Under the pieces are notes generated by a model. That model did not search any database. It saw only the letters and a program-made list of their open reading frames with translations, and had not been told where the DNA came from. From NCBI GenBank assembly GCA_002081555.1, contig MZNV01001672.1:1-45967 (forward strand): a stretch of DNA of 45,967 nt. The letters run 5' to 3'. The stretch's first letter is position 1, and each line of letters begins with the position of its first letter. Shown one piece after another: positions 1 through 10,900 of the stretch. The DNA comes from Protostelium mycophagum (taxonomy: Eukaryota > Evosea > Variosea > Protosteliida > Protosteliaceae). The position numbers were made by a program, and so were the translations under genes.

Positions 1-1086
1 ATTTTTTTTACCAGCACTGAATTTTCCACACCATAATTTTTGGAAATTTATTAATAACAAACATTTGATGATACCAATGAAACATGAAGCCAACGTACCC
101 TTATGTATTTGGGATCAACAGTGCATGGTGAATTGAGAGTTTCTTTAAAATTACTCAATCTGGTTCTCATGTACGTTATTGATGTGATTCAGGAGAAATA
201 AATAGCGCAAAAATATGTGCATTGTGTAGTTCAGTTTAATTTTTTCCGAGGTCTTTTTGTGTAGAGATCAACACATCTCCACATCCACATTGAGACATTA
301 TCCACACATATCTACAATCCCCAAGTATACACACAAATGATTGAATCAGACACTGCACAGATTGATTGAATCAGACCCCACAAAAGATGGACTTTGAATG
401 AAGACAACCTATTAAAGTTAGAGCTGGTTTAAGCCCGGGAAGCTGTCCACAAAGTCTGTTTGTCTCGGAAAAATTTGAGTTTAAAAAGTTGAAAAAAACT
501 CGATTCGAGTTGAAAGCCAAAAATTCGAGTTTCTTGGCCTTTTTTTGAGATTGCACTTCTCCCTCGCAAAATTTTTGGGCTTGAAACCACCTCGGAACGA
601 CTTTCCTTGGCTTTTTCCCAGTTTTGGATAATTCCGAGAATTCCTTTAGCGCAAAATTACGGTAGCTTACCGTAAAAAAAAGTGAAAAAAACTCGAGATG
701 ACAAGCGCAGAAAACTCGACTCCAGTTTTTTCGGCTTTTTTTCAAGTCGGTTCAAATCGACTTTGTGGACGGCTTCCGGTTGGTTTCAACTTTTCGAGAA
801 TTCAGCCCGATTCCCGAGATTCGCAAAAAAAGCGAGAAAAAGGGAAAACAAATCGCCCTTTTCCGAAATGGAGCACTTTGTGTTAAGAACCGTTTTTTGC
901 GCTCAAGATGCCCAAAGGTGCTCCTTTGCTCAAATATTTTTTTAAACGGACGTAATTTTAATCAAAAGTTCCGTTCAAATTGTCCGGAACTTCTCAGATG
1001 CATTCCCGCGAGTTTATGCTTGACAGCATCTTCCGTCCGCTAAAAACCGCTATCCTGGTTTCATTCCGGAAGGAAACATTTCAACA
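1..1086. other. Upstream non-coding region with an inverted repeat
   Basis: No convincing gene is visible. Small open frames occur on both strands but are compositionally poor and match no family I recognise. The stretch holds a diverged inverted repeat (424-463 and 757-795), a near-palindrome ACGGTAGCTTACCGT at 659-673 that recurs exactly at 22661-22675, and a short direct repeat of ATTGAATCAGAC near 341 and 365. It ends just before the start codon of receptor A, so its last 100-200 bases presumably include that promoter. Confidence 0.5.
424..795. repeat. Imperfect inverted repeat (possible foldback element)
   Basis: The segment around 435-463, containing GTCCACAAAGTC, is repeated in inverted orientation around 757-785. 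The match extends over about 40 bases at roughly 75-80% identity by eye. The arms are separated by about 300 bases, which include a 15-base near-palindrome at 659-673. No terminal target-site duplication is evident, so a transposon origin is only a possibility. Confidence 0.45.
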
Positions 1087-4000
1087 ATGTTGAGGGCGGC
1101 CACATCCGCTTTCTTTGTTTTGACTTTCTTCACATCAAGGTATTCAAAATAGTGATCGCTACTCTGTTAAATTTCTGCAGTGCTGATTCTGTGCGGTACC
1201 TTCTCCCAGGATACTATTTCTCTTCGTTTGGTGACCCGGGAGATGGTTCTGTTGTCACTGAGTCGCCTTTGTCCATAATGCAGAGGAACGAGACGCAAGC
1301 AGTCAACATGACTAACATCATCTACAACGGCATCTCCCAACAAGCGATCTTTGATGCCACATCGCCATGGAGTATATACCCTCCACAACCGTCGACGAAT
1401 TGGGGCAGTTATCTATATTTTCAACTCTCAGTCGGAGCACTAGCAACAGACTTTCTCGTGAGTGGTGGGTGGTTATGGGCTTGGGTACATCCACCCCCAA
1501 CTCTTCAGAATTGGTATCAGATAGATTTGGGAGATGGAACGCGTCTAGGACCTACCATCTCATCTGGAAATGTGTCTTCTGTGCTGTTGATGTATGTCAA
1601 ATTGAATATTACTGGAAATTTGACGCTCCCTTTCTATATGGATCATGTCTTTACGGTAAGTTTATTGACATCAGACATATTTTGACAATGTCAGGATGTA
1701 CAGACGCAGTGTCTGGATTTCATCTGCCCTCCAAACATGATGTGCACGGCACTGATGAGAGGCACTCCTGTCTGTGTGTGTCCTGACCTCAATTTCAACT
1801 CTTCTTGCCCTGTCATGTCCTCAGTACCCGCTTGTCAAGACGGATGGTACGCGTGCGATGGAGGATGCTGTGAGATGCCAACATGTCAATCTACAACGCT
1901 GAGTTCTCCTGGGTGAGACACAATATCATTTTTTGTTTATCATCCTGTCCTTTCCTGAGAAATTGAAGGTATAAACTGGTTCGCAACTCACCTCTATCAT
2001 TCCTCAATACAACCTTGGCAATATATCTGGTCTCGCCTGACTGCACAAAAGCGTTTGGTATCCATCCCACAACAGGCTATCTGTCGGTCTTCGAAGTCAA
2101 CGCAGCCAATTTCACTTTGTCACAATTGTATCTTAACATTACCCAAATTCAATTGGGTCAATCAGAAATCATCATGGATCAATCCAACGGTACATTCATC
2201 AAAATCGCTATCGGATTCAATACCCGTCAACTTGTCCTCAACAATGACGGATCTTTGGTTGCTTTAGGCAATAATGGAGAAGCGTATTCCATCAATCGGA
2301 AAGAACAACATAATTTAACATCACCGTTAGGTGAGCACATTCATCACTCACACTTGACTGAAATTTGTAGGGGGAAACGATCCTGGCTTGGGGTCAATTT
2401 ATATCCCTCCACTTGTTTGTTCAAACCAAACCATTCTATACGAAAAACTTTATCTCCCAATTGTCATCAGTTACTCACCCCCAGAAATATATGATGTCAC
2501 TGTAAATGATGGTATGATGTACATCAACGGGCTGAATTTTGGGGATGTGCAAGGGTGTCTATATGTGTCTGTCGGTGGAATAGAAGTGAATACTTTTCAT
2601 AAAAGAAATAACACAAGAATACAATTACGTTGGAGCGAGTTACAAGGTGAGTGGTGGACGCTCCAGTAATGATGATGATATGTGCAGGTATCAGCGTGTG
2701 TATCAATGTCACACTGAAGAACCAGAGTGGCTATTTTGTTGCATCTTGGAATAGTGTGCAGCTGAAGCAGACAGGTGATGTAAATCAGATAAAAAAATTG
2801 ATTGAAAGTAGGATCAAGCATTGAGTCTATCAACAATATGACACAGACTATAATCTCTGCTGCTGTGAAAGCAAATACTTTCAGCTTTAATTACAAATCA
2901 CCGCAGATCAATATCACTGTACAGAGAGTGACAGATGACACTAGAAACTTTTCAGATGTCTTACTGACATCCAGTAATACCTCAGTATTTATACCTGCAA
3001 GTGTCTTACATAATTTCGCCAACGAATCAGCATATATTGTGTTTTATGTGACAAAAGAAAACACTCTGCAGAATCTATCATCTACGACAATGTAATTTTT
3101 CGATATTCATTGTTGATTAGCTGAGATTGAGTTTTTACAGATACTCCAGCGTTGTTGGACTAAGTCTGGTGGACGTACAAGGAAGTAAAATCGATGTGTC
3201 ACACACCACTGTACCCATGATCATTCGAGTCATTGCTTCCTCAGAACCACCAGAGGGATCAGGTGTGAATTTCTAAACATTTCATTCAGATTTTTTGATT
3301 CAATGACAGAGTATCAATGCTCTTATTGGGATAAAGATGACAAAGATTGGTTGAACGATGGACTCTATACCAGGAGGTTCATCTCACTCAGATATGAGTG
3401 TGCCACTACACATCTCACGAATTTCACTCTCATATTACCTCAAGATCAAGGGAGAGGTACTTCTGTTGAAGGGTCAGGTCCTCTGAGCACGAGGACCATC
3501 ATCATCATTGCTGTGGTGGGAGGTTGTTTTCTTCTGGGATTACTGTTAATTACTGTTCTGTTAGAAGTGAGGAGAAAGGTGAGCAGTAATCATCACTCAA
3601 AGAATCAGTCTGACACACTATAGAGACGATTCTATGGTCAATCTATTGAATTGGACAATATGAGCGATGCTATGAAGGTGACATATGAGCATATTGTGAA
3701 GAAAGGAGAATATGTCAGTGTATGGAAGGGTATCTACAACGGTACAACAGATGTAGCAGTCAGGGAAGTAAGAACATACGGAAGCTATGGATTGAAGCCA
3801 CGAACGCAAAGGTATACAAAAGACGTTGACAAACATCTGAGATATCTGATAGAGACTGCGTCACCCAAACGTCTTGATGTTTGTAAACCAGAACTTGAAT
3901 GGTACACAGCCATACATAGTCTATGAATGGATAAAGGACTGTGATCTGGCCACTTACATGTCACATTCCAAGTTGAGTGACCATCAGATTGCCTCAGTGT

Positions 4001-4720
4001 AAGTCTATATGTGTAACATAGCCTTATAAGCAGTTATCCATTTAAAGATAATCTCAGATCTCTGCAAGTAGTGAGGGCGCTATGTTTCTTAAGCAGCCAC
4101 AGTCTGGTTCACTCAATGCTCCATGCTACAAAGGTACATTCTTTGTCATGATGACATGACTCGTAATGATGAATGACATGCAGGTGCTGATCTCACAGAG
4201 AGATGATGTCATCACAGCCAAGTTAGGAGGACTTGGATATATATGTACAACAGGTACAGAAAGTTCAAAAGACAACATCGCTCGCTTCAGCGTGAGTTTG
4301 AGACATCTTTATCACAGCACAGTTTGTGAAAGTATACAGGCACCTGAAGTGATGCGTGGAGATGCACACGATTTCAAATCCTCCTTATGGTCATTCGGAC
4401 TGCTGATGTGGAGTATGGCTTCTGGTAATCAGCCCATATACAAGAATCTCTCTGACCAAGAGGTGAAGTCTGTGTCTTGCCACAATGAATAATGGGTGTG
4501 CAGGTGTATAAGATGTTGCCAAAACAGAAGATCTCTGTTGAGATTGATGAAAGTTGGAACAAAAGCTTGAGAATTTGCATTCAGAGATGGTAGTCATTGT
4601 CAATGAATCATCATCACTATCATCTCCAACTGATGAATTCACAGCACAGCATTTACCGCCAATAATAGAACAGAATTTCAGAACATCTTTGATTCTAGAA
4701 GCCATGATCAACTCGAATGA
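1087..4720 (+). CDS. Receptor A: secreted IPT/TIG-like ectodomain, GPS-like motif, TM, pseudokinase
   Basis: Type I membrane protein of about 980 residues in 16 exons: 1087-1139, 1181-1655, 1695-1912, 1969-2330, 2371-2646, 2688-2774, 2812-3091, 3141-3262, 3310-3578, 3624-3811, 3853-3998, 4058-4133, 4184-4291, 4340-4462, 4504-4589, 4645-4720. The start opens a signal peptide (MLRAATSAFFVLTFF). Then follow an N-glycosylation-rich domain, a cysteine-rich EGF-like module (exon 3), an IPT/TIG-like region (exon 5) and a degenerate GPS-like motif (CSYWD to CATTHLTNF) before one TM helix (about 3500-3570). The tail is kinase-like with intact APE and WSFG, but VAIK reads VAVR, HRD reads HSM and DFG reads GGL. 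It should therefore not phosphorylate. One base appears missing near 3767-3783 (exon 10): this is either a real frameshift or a sequence error. Receptor Z (33708-29630) is its paralogue. Ligand unknown. Confidence 0.8.
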
Positions 4721-4908
4721 GGGATCGAATCACATCAGTGATGTACCGACAGATTTATATGACACTTCAGACTTGTAAAAAAATCAAGATCGTAGAATTA
4801 AATAAAGCAAACATAATCTCTGAAGCTTCACACAAATTTGACTCAAAAGTGAGATTTTTAATGTTTTTGGCATAGATACCAAAATTTTGACACAAAAATA
4901 TAATTTTA
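4721..4908. other. Convergent 3' spacer between receptor A and DOP1
   Basis: This short AT-rich spacer lies between two convergent genes. An AATAAA at 4801-4806 fits a polyadenylation signal for receptor A, about 80 bases past its stop. On the minus strand AATAAA also directly follows the DOP1 stop codon. Nothing else is seen. Confidence 0.5.
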
Positions 4909-7900
4909 TTAGTTTGCTGGCACCGGCTCCAGAAACTCTTCATCAAGCGAGGTCAATACTCCATCGGGATTGTCTTGTGTGGATTTTGGCCTCATGTAGT
5001 TCAATTGCGTGTGTGTCAGCCATCTCAGCATGATGGAGTCTCCTTCCGGTCTGAAAAAGTGTCAAAAGTGTCAAGTTGACAGGTGTCATACCTGCTGATA
5101 TCTTGAGAGAACAGGTGCATATCGGAGAAAGATGTCTTGGTTTCTACACTTGCTGTCCCACGTCAATTTCGTCATAAACATTGCACAGTAAATTGTGTGA
5201 AATGTTATTACCTGTCATGGCAACGTGCTCAGATATAGAGCTGTGTATCAACCTGTTATCATTGGGTGGGATCTCTAAAAATGGATTGAAAGACGTGGTG
5301 ACTCTGTCAACCGGCCAAGAATCCGATAAAAACATCCAATTGTACCTGAGATATTTATTTTTAGATTTTTATTTCACTTTTAGTAAGAATTTTATTTTCA
5401 GATTTTTTTAATCGTGGAAAATATTAAATTTTGAAAAATAAAATTTACAAGTTAAAGTCTTCAGATGGGGAGAGAGACATCTGGTCGAGGAAGCGGTACA
5501 TCGAGATGCATAACTCATCCTTATATCTATTCCGAGAAGGTTCCGAGAATGTTCTTATCTACAACGATGTAAATCTCGAAATCTCCAAAATCGGATGGAA
5601 TTTTCTGTCCGAGAAAATCCAGATAATAATTTGATAATGAAATAAAATTCGCCGAAAAACCAAATTCAAATTTAAGATAAAAAATTTAAATTTAAATTAC
5701 CATTTCTGTGATAATAGAAGGCCATATTGACCGAATATTATTCGGTGTAAATCTGACCACCATCACTCTGAAACATAAAAATACCTTATAAAATCAGAAT
5801 TAATGTGGTGAATGAATTATGGGATCCTCCACCTCTGCGTGCAGACTGTCCGCGTTTGGAAACCTCAAAGCTTCTATTATCCTCTCTTGAATTAAGGATA
5901 CGAATGATGCGTATTGGTCCACCACTACGTACTTTAGAACATGACGTTACATCATTTGAAGACATCAGATCACATTGGATGATGGATGTCGTTATATGAT
6001 GTCATATGATGTCATATGATGGAATGAGACATGAGCTGGTCGACATTATGACGAGATGACGACATCTTTCGACAAATGAGATGTTGGATGATGACGCCAA
6101 GAATGTCGGATGGTTGTGTTTGTAGTCTTTGGCCTGCGGCTCTGCCGCACTCACTCACAAGCCCACATGCCATCTCTTCTCTACAATCGTGTAGAGTCAC
6201 TGACAAACAGCACAAAAATTGCTTTTAATTTCGAAATTCACCAAAATTGAAAAATCTTCAGATTAAAATTTTTAATTCAAAAGATATAATATTATTTATA
6301 ATAATATCTTTACCTCCACTGTAGATGGTGAAAGCTAACCTTTTCATCGTCTTTGATTTGTTATGTACATCCTCTTTTCCAATAAATAATGTCGTACTAC
6401 TCCGATTTACTTGTCCTTATAATTCTTCAATTTTTTTTAATTTATTTTTTTCTCTAAATTTCAATTTTATTTTTATTTTTTTGGGTGACAGGAAAAAATT
6501 TATCTCAAAAAAATGGAGTGAAGACCTCACTTATGAGTTCTGGGAATGCAGATTTGTCCTTGGTCATCCAATTATCAATTATAATTTTTATATCATGAAT
6601 GGATTGCTTTTCCATTTTGAATAGATTGTCGCCGTAAAAGAGTTCACTGACCGTCTACATTCTTTAGATTTTTCGAAATTTCAAAAAAAAAATGTGAAAA
6701 ATTTTCTGGAAGATTTTTTAAATTTGAAAAAAAATACTACATTTTTCGGATTTTTTAGTATTTTTTTCGACTTTAAAAAAGTCGGTAAGATTTTTCTAAA
6801 TTGGAAAAAAAGTGAACTCACCCTTCGCCAGATCTTCAAGGAGCGATCACATACTGTCAGATTTGACAGCATTTTGACACTCGCGCGTTGTAGTTCAGAT
6901 TGTTCGTAACTATCTTTTTTAATTTTTTCATTTCATAAAAATCAAATCAAATCAAAAATCAAATCAAAAATCAAATCAAAAATCAAAAATCAAAAAAATC
7001 AAAAAAAATCAAAAATCAAAAAAATCAAAAATCCCACTTTTTCAGATAAGGATGTAGAGTCTGAGTGATCATCGCTGTTATTGTAGAGATGGACTCGATC
7101 TTGTCCTTGTATATAATTTCCATTAGATTCACGATCTTTGTGCTGAGCAAGTTGATGGCTTGTATGCTTTCTGTTCTGTACCGCGACGCGCTCTGTCACG
7201 AATTTTCAGTGAAATTTCGATGATTATTTTGATCATTTTTTGGGAATTTTCTGGAGGGTTGTTTGCTATAAATAGAATGAGACTTTTCGAAGAATCACCT
7301 TTGTGTTGATCGTAGATAAGTCAATATCTGGTTCTACAATCTGCCAATACAGTCAACCACCGAGTACTAACACCCACAACATATAGACATAAAAATATAC
7401 CATCAAATATATCTATATATATCTATATATCTATATCTATATATAATTTATATCTATATATATCTAGATATTTGATGGTATATATTTATATATACATACT
7501 CACTTGAGATAGGTAAGTGTGCTGTCCTGCCATAACGATACAGCATCTCTCCACCAATTTATAAAATACATCCTGCATCTCACGCCTCATCTTATCATCC
7601 TGCTGCGCAGACAGCGTTCCATGCGTGAATAATTCTATGGTCGAAAACAATGATAAACTGGCCTCGCTCTGGTAACTGAAGAGCGCTTGTTTTGTGAGGG
7701 CGAGGATGGCCCTCCATCCTGTGGAATTCAGGGAAATTTCGCGGAAATTTCGAGTTACGTACCGGTGTTCAGCCGCTCGGGGTCTCTGGCACAATCACGT
7801 GTGTACTCCTATCTTTATTATTTTTTTGTATATTTTTTTCAAGATGAAAATAAATTTAAAACCTGATTTTCTTCAAAAAATTATTTATTTAAAATGAAAA

Positions 7901-10900
7901 AAATTAGAATTTTTTATGATTTCATTGACTTGTGGGTCAAAACAGTTTCAGGTGATTCCCATAATGACAATACACCATCCTTTACAATAAAAGCTCACGT
8001 GTACAATGTGAAACAACGACATCTCTCTCGCGCACTCGTCCATCTTCTTGCTAGGCGATTTCACACTTGATCGGGGCGAATTGGCCATTGTCTCAAGACT
8101 CTGATTGACATAGGCCGGGAGTCTGTGAATGTGGATTAGAATGGTGTTCATGACGCTCAAGAAATGGTCCGGTTTTAAAGAGGGAAGGCGGGAGAGTAAC
8201 TCTTCAATGCTCTCTTGTTCTGGATTCATTCTGGGAAATTCCTGTGAAATTTCAGGGGAGTTGGGTTGTAGATGTGAAAATATTTTTAATCGTCTTGATT
8301 TTATAATTATTTTAGGTGTGGATGTGGCCGTCACCACGTTTTTTCACAACAAGGTGACATAGACATAATCCTCACCGCGTTTTCTATGGACAATATAGAA
8401 CATGTGTAGCTGTCATGCCATATGGTCAGCACCCCGTTAAGAATGATGCTGGGACATCTCTGGATGAGGGGGTCCACCAACTCTATGATCTGTACGTGGA
8501 TACCTCGAATTTTCAGAGAAATTTCGTGGGAATGAGGGCGTTGTAGATGGGATCATGCTCACCTCTCTTGTTTTTAATTTCAAAATCGGTCAATTTCTCC
8601 TTGTGTGTACCCCACAGCCTTAACAGCGAACTACAACGATGAATTCCCCTGAAATTTCAAATATAATAAAATTAAAATAATAATAAAGATAACCAACTAC
8701 AACAATTCACCAGAAATTCCAAAAATAGCACCAAATAATAAAATAAAACGGAAATAAATGTATATTACCTGAGGATCGAGTATATATCTCTGTGCATATA
8801 TCTAAATACATAAGCGACATCTTGCATCATGGAGTTGTCTTGGAATGCTCTAAAGATCAAGTTCGGCATCCACCACGACGAGTTTTGGTTCGTTGTAGAC
8901 GAGTTGTAGATCGCCGGAATATTTCTGCCGGAATTATTCTCGGAAATTTCTTCTTTTTGTGGAAATGAATCGAGTGAGGAAAGTAGCATGCTGAGTGTTC
9001 CTGGAACCGTTATTTGAAATTCAAAAACTTTTTTTGGCGGGAAAATTTTCGAAAAAAGTAGTACGAAAATTCTGGGAATAATCACCCAGTGCCATGGTGA
9101 TCTCCTTCACAGCTGAATTATCACTCAAAAATTCTGACGCGTTGTAGTCTTGGTGCATCAATGTGCTGATGCATTTGATCATGGCCACGATGCACTCCAA
9201 GCCGTAAGTTTTCATTCTGATGAAACACTCCATGGAGCTGTGCATAACCTCCAGCCAATAGAAACGCATCCCGACACAATTCTTGTCCAACATGCCACGA
9301 CCCATGTTATACAGCAATATGTCTGTGAAATTTCCCTGAAAATTCGTGGATCTACAATCTGTCAAAAAAATTTATAAGAATTGGAAATTTCGGGGAAAAT
9401 TCTTGCCTTTCTCCGGTAGGAATGAGCCATGGTGAGGGAGTGTTTTTGATGTAGTGTTCGTCATCCATCACGAAAATTCTCTGAAACTTCATCAGAATAT
9501 TCTAGGACAAAATCTTTTTAGAAAAAAACATCACATGAAACCCGATTTACTAAAAACATTTTCTATAATCATGATTATATATGATTCATCTTATGCGGTT
9601 GTTGTGTCTTGTTCTGCGCAAAGCCGGAAATTTTAATTTAATTAAATTAAATTAATTAAAATTTAGTTTTACATTGAGAAGTAAATTGGACAAAAGAATC
9701 ACCTTGATGCATTCCAGTGTGCTCATCTGCAAGATTATGTTATTCCTGCTGACTGATTCGCTGAGCGCCTCCATTATAGTTGTCTCGATGAACGAACATA
9801 TTCCCGGACTTCGGCTGAGATCTGTCACCTGTCACGTTTGAGTGTCATGTCACTGTCAAAATATCCTCCGACAACGTTTTAAAATCGAAATATAAAACAT
9901 CAAGATTGGTGATGAGATGTCATACCTCCGTGATGAGGAACCTGAGGAACTGCATCACTAATGATCTGACTCGATCATTATCATTGACATTGTCTTCACC
10001 ACAACCAGTGGGTACCTTTCCGTTGATGTACCTGTTGTTCATCAGTCAATCATCACGAAATGATGCCGCCCTTTAGACATTGAAAAAATCACTTTGTGAA
10101 GAGATATTCATATAAAAGTCATTTGTCTTCTGCGGCACAGCCGCATCACTTGTACGGATATATTTTTCTAGGTTTTCGGCTACCAAGTGATTTGGTGTTG
10201 TTGTGGCTTTGCCACAACGGAAAATATATTTCTGGTAAAATTTCTGCCAGATTTTTTTTTTATACGCAAAAGCCGGCTCGCCGAAATGTAAAAAAAATGT
10301 AGATTGAAAATAAAATCAAATAAAAATATACCTGAGGGCAGTGTGGATGATGCATTGTAGATAACTTCTTGATATGGATTTATCCTCCTTGTCGATGTGT
10401 TTTAATTCTAATGATGAGACATCTTGACTCAATGTCATATCTAATATAGTCTCTATGTCAGGGTAATGATCGACCCACACTTGTAATATAATCTATTTAT
10501 ATTTAATTTATATATTTATATTTAATGTATCTGTTTATATTTATGTATTAATATATTTACATTGATTTATATATTTATATTTAATTCTATTTGATTTATA
10601 TATATATATGTAATACCTTCATCACATCCCAGATATGTAGAACTCTTCTGAAATCGTAAATATGCTGGTACACCCCTTCCACCCTGTCACATCAGTACGG
10701 TAACTAACGTGAACATCACGGTATCATTCACGTTTACAACCGTGATCCGAACGGGTAATCCACAAAAACGAATTTCCGAAAATAAAATAAAATAAAAATC
10801 GAAAGAATGAATTACCTCGTTGTAGATACATCTAGTAGTTCAGACAATAATGGATCCAATATTCTGCTGGCATATGCGATGCTTTGACATGCCCACGAGA

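Noticed and set aside
371-1043. Several overlapping open frames on both strands
   Set aside because: They arise from the inverted repeat and biased composition; none has a family match or consistent splice sites.
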